Assembly: GCA_937921935.1 (NCBI GenBank)
Contig: CAKZWQ010000002.1
Location: forward strand, 58,853 to 122,852
Direction of reading: 5' to 3'
Source of the DNA: an uncultured Gammaproteobacteria bacterium
GTDB lineage: Bacteria > Pseudomonadota > Gammaproteobacteria > Steroidobacterales > GCA-2729495
DNA: 64,000 nucleotides
Part shown: piece after piece, positions 58,535-64,000 of the stretch
Layout of the letters: each line of letters begins with the position of its first letter
Numbering within the stretch: the first letter of the stretch is position 1
Translations under genes and position numbers: made by a program
Notes under the pieces: model-generated
The model's input: only the letters and a program-made list of their open reading frames with translations
Databases searched by the model: none
Told to the model about the DNA's origin: nothing

Positions 58535-61435
58535 ATGAACCTGGAAGTTATCCGGCAGGAGCTGCCCCCTGCGTTGAAGCAACTGGTCGATGACTGGTCC
58601 CGCGACAATGCCGGCAAGGAATGCCTGGTCGGCGATGCGCAGTACCTGAGGTCTCTGCGCAGGGTCCTTGCCTGCAGCAGTTACCTGGGCGATATCCTCG
58701 CGCGCTATCCCGATGCGCTGAGCGAGTTACGAAGGGACGGGCGGCTGGAGAGATCTTTGGACCCGGGGGAACTGGGCCATGTCTTCGACGCCCGGATTTC
58801 TGCCGGACTGACGGAAGTGCAGTGCGCGCAGCACTTGCGTTATCTGCGCCACCGGGAACTGCTGCGCATCGTCTGGCGTGACATCAATGGTTTGGCCGAC
58901 GTCCCTGAAACTCTGGCGGATTTGTCCGCGCTCGCTGATGCGGCTATCTGCAGCGCACTGGCCTGGTCGCAATCTTCCCTTGCTCAAACCTACGGCACGC
59001 CTCGGCTGGAAAATGGTGCAGCAGCGGAATTTATGATTCTGGGTATGGGCAAGCTCGGCGGGCGGGAACTGAACTTCTCCTCGGACGTGGACCTGGTCTT
59101 TCTTTATACCGATAAAGGCGAAACGGACGGACGGCGCCAGGTCAGTAACGAGCAGTATTTTCGTAGCCTGGCGCAGAGCCTGATTAACCTGTTGTCCAGG
59201 CAGACTCCGGATGGTTTCGTTTACCGGGTGGATGTCCGCCTGCGGCCGTTCGGCGAAAGTGGTCCGCTGGCCGTCAGTTTGCCGGCCTTCGAGTCATACC
59301 TGCTGACTCATGGCCGGGACTGGGAACGCTATGCCTACGTCAAGGCGCGTGTGATCAACCCGTGTAGCGCGACAGCCGAACTGGAGGAACAGATTCTCCG
59401 TCCCTTCGTCTATCGTCGCTATCTCGACTATGGCGTGTTCGCGTCTTTGCGCGAGATGAAAGGCATGATTGAAGCGGAGGGACAGCGGCGTGAATACAGC
59501 GCCAATCTGAAGCTTGGGCCTGGTGGCATTCGCGAGATCGAATTCATTGCCCAGTCTCTGCAGCTCGTGCGCGGTGGTCCGGTGACCGAGCTGCGCGATC
59601 GGCAGTTGCAACGGGTGTTGCCCAAGCTCGTTCGTCACCAGTGTTTGCCGGCCGAGGTGGCGGATGAACTGACGACGGCCTACCGTTTCCTGCGCCGGGC
59701 TGAGAATTTCCTGCAAGCCATTGAGGATCGTCAGACCCACGATTTACCTGCGAACGAACTGGACCGCACCCGTCTGGCTTTCGCCATGGATGCGCCGGAC
59801 TGGGAGACTTTCCTGGCCAGTTGCACGGCGCAGCGAGCTTGCGTGGCCGGACATTTTCGCAATATCGTTTTCAGAACCGGGGACCAGGCTGACAGCGAGC
59901 CTGAAATAGTCGCCCTGGCCGGAGTCTGGTCAGGCGCGGCGGATGAGGCCGGCCAGACAGCAAGCCTTCAGAACGCTGGCTTTGATGACGGCGAGGCAGT
60001 GCGACGGTCCGTGCAGGCGCTGCGCGACAGTGGCCTGTACCGGCGGATGGATGAAAGCGGGCGACAGCGGATGGATGCCCTGATGCCCAAGCTGATGCAA
60101 GCAGCAGGTCGGCAGGCAAAACCGGATCGTGCCCTGGCCGGTGCCTTACAGGTCGTTGAGGCCATTGGACGGCGATCGGCCTATTTTGCCTTGTTGAACG
60201 AAAATCCTTCAGCTCTTCAGCGGTTGACCAAGTTGTGCGGGCTGGGCGATTTTCTGGTGGGACAACTTGCTGCCCATCCGCTACTACTGGACGAATTGCT
60301 GGATCAACGGGTGTTCAACGATCCGCCGGCGCGCGCTGAGCTGGTTGATGACCTGCAATCCCGCCTGCAGGCGGCGGGTACTGATGATGAGCGACGCTAC
60401 TACGCCCTGGTGAACTTCCAGCAGGCGGCAACCTTCCGGGTTGCCGTGGCTGATCTGAGTGGGGCGCTGCCTTTGATGAAGGTGAGCGATCGCCTCACCG
60501 ATATTGCCGAGCTGGTCCTGGGCGCAGCGCTGGACATTGCCTGGAGCGAGCTAGTGGCAAAACACGGTGAGCCTCATTGTGAGGTGGCCGGGCAGTTACG
60601 CCCGGCGCGTTTTGCCATTGTCGCCTATGGCAAGCTGGGCGGGCTTGAGCTCGGTTATGGCTCTGACCTGGATGTGGTTTTTCTGCATGACTCGGCCGGG
60701 AAGGCCGAGCAGACCAATGGCGAACGGCCACTGGACAATGCCGTGTTCTTTGCCCGGCTGACTCGACGCATCATCAGTATGCTGACCTTATCCACCACCT
60801 CGGGCCAGCTCTATGAGGTGGATACCCGGCTTCGGCCGTCGGGCCGGTCCGGCATGCTGGTGTCCAGCCTGACGGCCTTTGATCGCTATCAACGCGAAGA
60901 TGCCTGGACCTGGGAACACCAGGCCTTATTAAGAAGTCGCCCCGTAGCCGGTGACCCGGCCGTTTGTGCGGCCTTCGAGGATTTGCGTCGCCTGGCGCTG
61001 ACTCAGTATGTGAAACGCGACAGCTTGCGCGAGGAAGTCACCGACATGCGCGCGAAGATGCGAGCAGAGCTGTCCCGGGGAGACGCGCAGCTTTTCGATC
61101 TGAAGCAGGACGAAGGCGGCATCGCCGACATCGAGTTCCTGGTCCAGTACCTGGTGTTACAGCACGCGGCAGATTGCCCCGACCTGCTGGAGTTCTCCGA
61201 CAATATCCGCCAGCTAGAGGCCTTAGCCCGCCATGGCCTGCTGGACAAGGCCGATGAAAAATTACTGGCGGATGCTTATCGTGATTACCGCAAGCGCACG
61301 CATCGTCGTGCACTGGGGGGTGATCAGAGCCTCGCGCCGCGTACCGAGGTGGCTGAGCAGGCCGATCGTGTCGTGATGATCTGGCAGCGCGTGTTCGGGA
61401 AACCAGAAGCCAGGATCAGCTTGCCGACGATCTGA
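58535..61435 (+). CDS. glnE: Glutamine synthetase adenylyltransferase/deadenylase GlnE
   Basis: ILGMGKLGGRELNFSSDVDLVFLY; VAYGKLGGLELGYGSDLDVVFLHD; VDTRLRPSGRSGMLVSSL. Confidence 0.95.
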   Translation: MNLEVIRQELPPALKQLVDDWSRDNAGKECLVGDAQYLRSLRRVLACSSYLGDILARYPDALSELRRDGRLERSLDPGELGHVFDARISAGLTEVQCAQHLRYLRHRELLRIVWRDINGLADVPETLADLSALADAAICSALAWSQSSLAQTYGTPRLENGAAAEFMILGMGKLGGRELNFSSDVDLVFLYTDKGETDGRRQVSNEQYFRSLAQSLINLLSRQTPDGFVYRVDVRLRPFGESGPLAVSLPAFESYLLTHGRDWERYAYVKARVINPCSATAELEEQILRPFVYRRYLDYGVFASLREMKGMIEAEGQRREYSANLKLGPGGIREIEFIAQSLQLVRGGPVTELRDRQLQRVLPKLVRHQCLPAEVADELTTAYRFLRRAENFLQAIEDRQTHDLPANELDRTRLAFAMDAPDWETFLASCTAQRACVAGHFRNIVFRTGDQADSEPEIVALAGVWSGAADEAGQTASLQNAGFDDGEAVRRSVQALRDSGLYRRMDESGRQRMDALMPKLMQAAGRQAKPDRALAGALQVVEAIGRRSAYFALLNENPSALQRLTKLCGLGDFLVGQLAAHPLLLDELLDQRVFNDPPARAELVDDLQSRLQAAGTDDERRYYALVNFQQAATFRVAVADLSGALPLMKVSDRLTDIAELVLGAALDIAWSELVAKHGEPHCEVAGQLRPARFAIVAYGKLGGLELGYGSDLDVVFLHDSAGKAEQTNGERPLDNAVFFARLTRRIISMLTLSTTSGQLYEVDTRLRPSGRSGMLVSSLTAFDRYQREDAWTWEHQALLRSRPVAGDPAVCAAFEDLRRLALTQYVKRDSLREEVTDMRAKMRAELSRGDAQLFDLKQDEGGIADIEFLVQYLVLQHAADCPDLLEFSDNIRQLEALARHGLLDKADEKLLADAYRDYRKRTHRRALGGDQSLAPRTEVAEQADRVVMIWQRVFGKPEARISLPTI

Positions 61436-61497
61436 GCCTGCCGGTCGGCCGCTCATTCAAATATGGCCTGCTGATAAAGCCTGTAAGCTGTTGCCGC

Positions 61498-61953
61498 TTA
61501 CTGCCAGAGTGGCGGTTTGACCACCATGAAGTAGATGATCACAAAAACGCTGAGACTGATGCCGGCCCACCAGATCGTGAGTCGCCGTGCCAGTACCGCA
61601 AGTCGCGGGCTCTCCGGTTCATCCCTGGCGAGCCGAATCCAGCGTTTCATGAATGGGCCGAAAGCGATGCCCATTACCGTCAGCAAGATGGTGAGCACCA
61701 GGCTGGTAATGACCCAGGGCGTGTCGAGCGGCCACTGCCATAGCCACATTGTCACACCTGCGGTCACCGCGACGACGTAGGCCGGGATAGCCAGAAAATC
61801 ATCGATCTTTTTCACCAGGCGCAGGAGGTTTGCGCGGTTAGCAGGATCCCCGTTCGCGGAAAAAATCCAGAACAGGTGCGTCATGTTCGATCCGAAGCCG
61901 ATGCATGCACCCAGCACATGCAGCCACTTAATTGCGTAATAGAGGTCAGGCAC
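61498..61953 (-). CDS. DUF2269-type integral membrane protein
   Basis: YYAIKWLHVLGACIGFGSNMTHLFWIFSA; four predicted TM segments. Confidence 0.75.
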   Translation of the reverse strand: MPDLYYAIKWLHVLGACIGFGSNMTHLFWIFSANGDPANRANLLRLVKKIDDFLAIPAYVVAVTAGVTMWLWQWPLDTPWVITSLVLTILLTVMGIAFGPFMKRWIRLARDEPESPRLAVLARRLTIWWAGISLSVFVIIYFMVVKPPLWQ

Positions 61954-62048
61954 CGAATCTACCCTTGTGGTCCAATATTTATCAGTATGCCGATGTCAAA
62001 TAGCGGCGTTATAGGTAGTTTCCACTAATGTCTCCCGCTTCGGCTAGG

Positions 62049-62297
62049 TTAGGCGAAATTACCGATGAATTGCAGCACCAGTCCACTCGCGAGCATGAGG
62101 AAACCCGTTATATCCGTGCGGGCCTGGTTCCGCATGGTTGCAACAAGCTTTGGAACTTCCCGAAAGCCCCAAATATCAAAGAACAGATTGCTGATCTTCT
62201 GGTGTATAGAAATAGACGCCAACGCAATGTACAGGGCACCGACAATTTCGAGCAACAGGCCTAACTGCCCCACGTACCAGAATAATTCGCTGTTCAT
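62049..62297 (-). CDS. Small membrane protein of unknown function
   Basis: MNSELFWYVGQLGLLLEIVGALYIALASISIHQKISNLFF...TGFLMLASGLVLQFIGNFA. Confidence 0.55.
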   Translation of the reverse strand: MNSELFWYVGQLGLLLEIVGALYIALASISIHQKISNLFFDIWGFREVPKLVATMRNQARTDITGFLMLASGLVLQFIGNFA

Positions 62298-62481
62298 GAT
62301 GGCTTTCGCTTTGGGTTGATATGGATTGGAAAGATCTGGAATCTTTGTCGATTTTCGGCCCGCTGTGAAGCTTCCCTGGATTTCCGCTTCTGTCCAAAAG
62401 TGGTGGTTCACGCTACCGAGGCGAACCCACGCGCCTCAATCTATACTCTGACCCCGTCTTAGCAGAAACCAGATCAGGCCC

Positions 62482-62697
62482 ATGTCCGCTGACACCTCCC
62501 AAAAACCGGCTTCGGTGCCGCCCAACGCCGAAAACCTTTACCAGGTCGGGCCGTCCGATCTGCCGCTTTCTTGCCCCATGCCCGGCATGACGGTCTGGAA
62601 CTCTCATCCCCGGGTCTACCTGCCTATTGAAAAGACAGGCTCGGCTAAATGCCCCTATTGTGGTGCAGAATTCCAGCTGCAGGGCAAAGGCGACTGA
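62482..62697 (+). CDS. Zinc-finger (CHCC/NDUFS6-like) domain protein
   Basis: LPLSCPMPGMTVWNSHPRVYLPIEKTGSAKCPYCGAEFQLQG. Confidence 0.85.
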   Translation: MSADTSQKPASVPPNAENLYQVGPSDLPLSCPMPGMTVWNSHPRVYLPIEKTGSAKCPYCGAEFQLQGKGD

Positions 62698-62782
62698 AGC
62701 TTGCAGGCCAGGCCAGAGGCGCTGCTTGAAAAAACCGGGCCGCGCCAGATATTCAGCTGATCTATTCCGGAAGCACGACCTC

Positions 62783-62924
62783 ATGAGGCGTGTCACCCTG
62801 TTTCTGGCCACCAATGTGGCCGTCGTGATGTGGTTTTCGCGCTGATGCCGGCGGATTGAAACGCCTGTTCATGTCCCATCCACCCTTGGAAGAGCGCAGC
62901 GCGGCTCTGCCCAACGCCGCCTGA
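62783..62924 (+). pseudogene. htpX: Collapsed remnant of the htpX membrane metalloprotease gene
   Basis: Frame 1 MRRVTLFLATNVAV + VMWFSR*; shifted frame FRADAGG + GLKRLFMSHPPLEERSAALPNAA*: HtpX N-terminus, the VMWFSR/EFRADxxG segment and the C-terminal SHPPLEER segment in correct order, about 85% of the gene missing. Confidence 0.75.
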
Positions 62925-62935
62925 TCGCCCGCTTG

Positions 62936-63985
62936 TCAGGAGCTCTCTTCGAGGTCGGGATCTTCGGCCGGTCCGACGTCATCGTTTTCGGCCTCTTCTT
63001 CTAGCACCCGTTCTTCGCCCATTTCCGTCTGTCCCCACTCGGCGGTGGCTACCAGGGGATCCGGCTGGCCATCGGTTTCGATGCCAATGCGGAAAGCCGC
63101 AAAGCCAGGCATCACCACCTGGTTCAGCGCCATGCCCAGAACACGTCCGCGATTACTCGCATAGATCAGGTTCTGGTCATTGGTAATCGGATCCGTGACG
63201 GTGCCCAGTACGTCACCGGAATCCACCAGCTGACCCAGCCGAACCACGGAAAACAGAATGCCGCCATAGTCGGCCCGTACCCAGGTGGATTCGTAGAACA
63301 CGGGCTCGGGTTGCCGCAGTAACTGGACGCGGCGAATCATGTCTGTGGCACTCAGGAGTGCAAACACGCCGTCGACGCCCTCGCTGACCTTGCTGGACTG
63401 CAGTCGCAGGGGTTCGCCGGCTTCCAGGGTAACGGCCGGAATGCCCGCGTCCGTCGCGGCCCGGCGGAGGGTGCCGGGCGCGCCTTCATTATGTAGCACC
63501 ACCATGCCACCGAAGCCCTCGGTCATCTCCCGCACGCGCCGGTAACGCAGGTCAGCGCGTAACTGCGGCAGATTGGTCCGATAGAAAGACCCCGTGTGCA
63601 GATCCACCAGGACATCGCAGCGGCGAATGATTTCCTCAAACAGGGAATAAGCAATTCGGGCGGCTGAACTGCCCTCGGGGTTACCAGGAAAGTAACGATT
63701 CAGATCTCGTCGGTCCGGCAGATAGCGTGAGCCGCGCCTGAAGCCCTGCAGATTGACGATAGGGACGCCGATCACCGCGCCGCTAAGTTCTTCGGGTTCC
63801 AGTTCATGCAGGATGCGCCGAACCATTTCGATGCCATTAAGCTCGTCGCCATGAATGGCCGCCGTGAGACAAAGGACCGGGCCTTCTCGCTTGCCATTGA
63901 CCACCAGCACCGGTGTTGCTGTGGTGATGCCTTCAAAAACTTCGCTGGCGGACCAGGTCAGGCGGGCAGCTTCGCCGGGTGGCAC
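62936..63985 (-). CDS. Succinylglutamate desuccinylase/aspartoacylase-family protein (probably 5'-truncated by window edge)
   Basis: PVLCLTAAIHGDELNGIEMVRRIL; DVLVDLHTGSFYRTNLPQLRADL; open frame continues to the window edge (..LLGKTVPPGEAARL). Confidence 0.85.
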   Translation of the reverse strand: MPPGEAARLTWSASEVFEGITTATPVLVVNGKREGPVLCLTAAIHGDELNGIEMVRRILHELEPEELSGAVIGVPIVNLQGFRRGSRYLPDRRDLNRYFPGNPEGSSAARIAYSLFEEIIRRCDVLVDLHTGSFYRTNLPQLRADLRYRRVREMTEGFGGMVVLHNEGAPGTLRRAATDAGIPAVTLEAGEPLRLQSSKVSEGVDGVFALLSATDMIRRVQLLRQPEPVFYESTWVRADYGGILFSVVRLGQLVDSGDVLGTVTDPITNDQNLIYASNRGRVLGMALNQVVMPGFAAFRIGIETDGQPDPLVATAEWGQTEMGEERVLEEEAENDDVGPAEDPDLEESS

Positions 63986-64000
63986 GGTTTTGCCCAGGAG

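Overview
This is a gene-dense, high-GC chromosomal window. Synteny (prmA-accCB-aroQ-tlpA/dsbD-cutA-groESL, dusB-fis-purHD, trxA-rho) points to a gammaproteobacterium. I found no tRNA, rRNA, CRISPR array, prophage or transposase. Main blocks: a SRAP peptidase and GspB/GspA; mevalonate-pathway genes (IspA-like prenyltransferase, MvaD, phosphomevalonate-kinase-like, HMG-CoA synthase); FadE and Mdh; an ABC/FtsX/AttH-like operon; a GGDEF-EAL protein; GshA; two adjacent, apparently paralogous exported unknowns; an SLC13/TrkA-C transporter; a fused 5-oxoprolinase; a tightly coupled otsB-GH15-otsA-glk operon; CysQ, RhlB, TrxA, Rho, PurD/PurH, Fis/DusB; Acc/AroQ/DsbD; groESL; GlnE; and small proteins at the right end. 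Four non-coding or cryptic signals stand out. (1) 37672-37857 (-): a near-consensus sigma54 promoter (TGGCACG-N4-CTGCA) is followed by a roughly 160-nt structured, A-rich (CAACAA/AAUAAC) candidate sRNA ending in a strong intrinsic terminator, just upstream of the trehalose operon. It resembles the Hfq/Crc-titrating CrcZ class in architecture. (2) 62783-62924: a 142-bp collapsed htpX remnant made of three short protease fragments. (3) 55467-55521: a sigma32-like promoter directly abutting a perfect-arm CIRCE element at groESL. (4) An in-frame basic/acidic N-terminal extension on Rho. All assignments come from reading the sequence; no database search was run.
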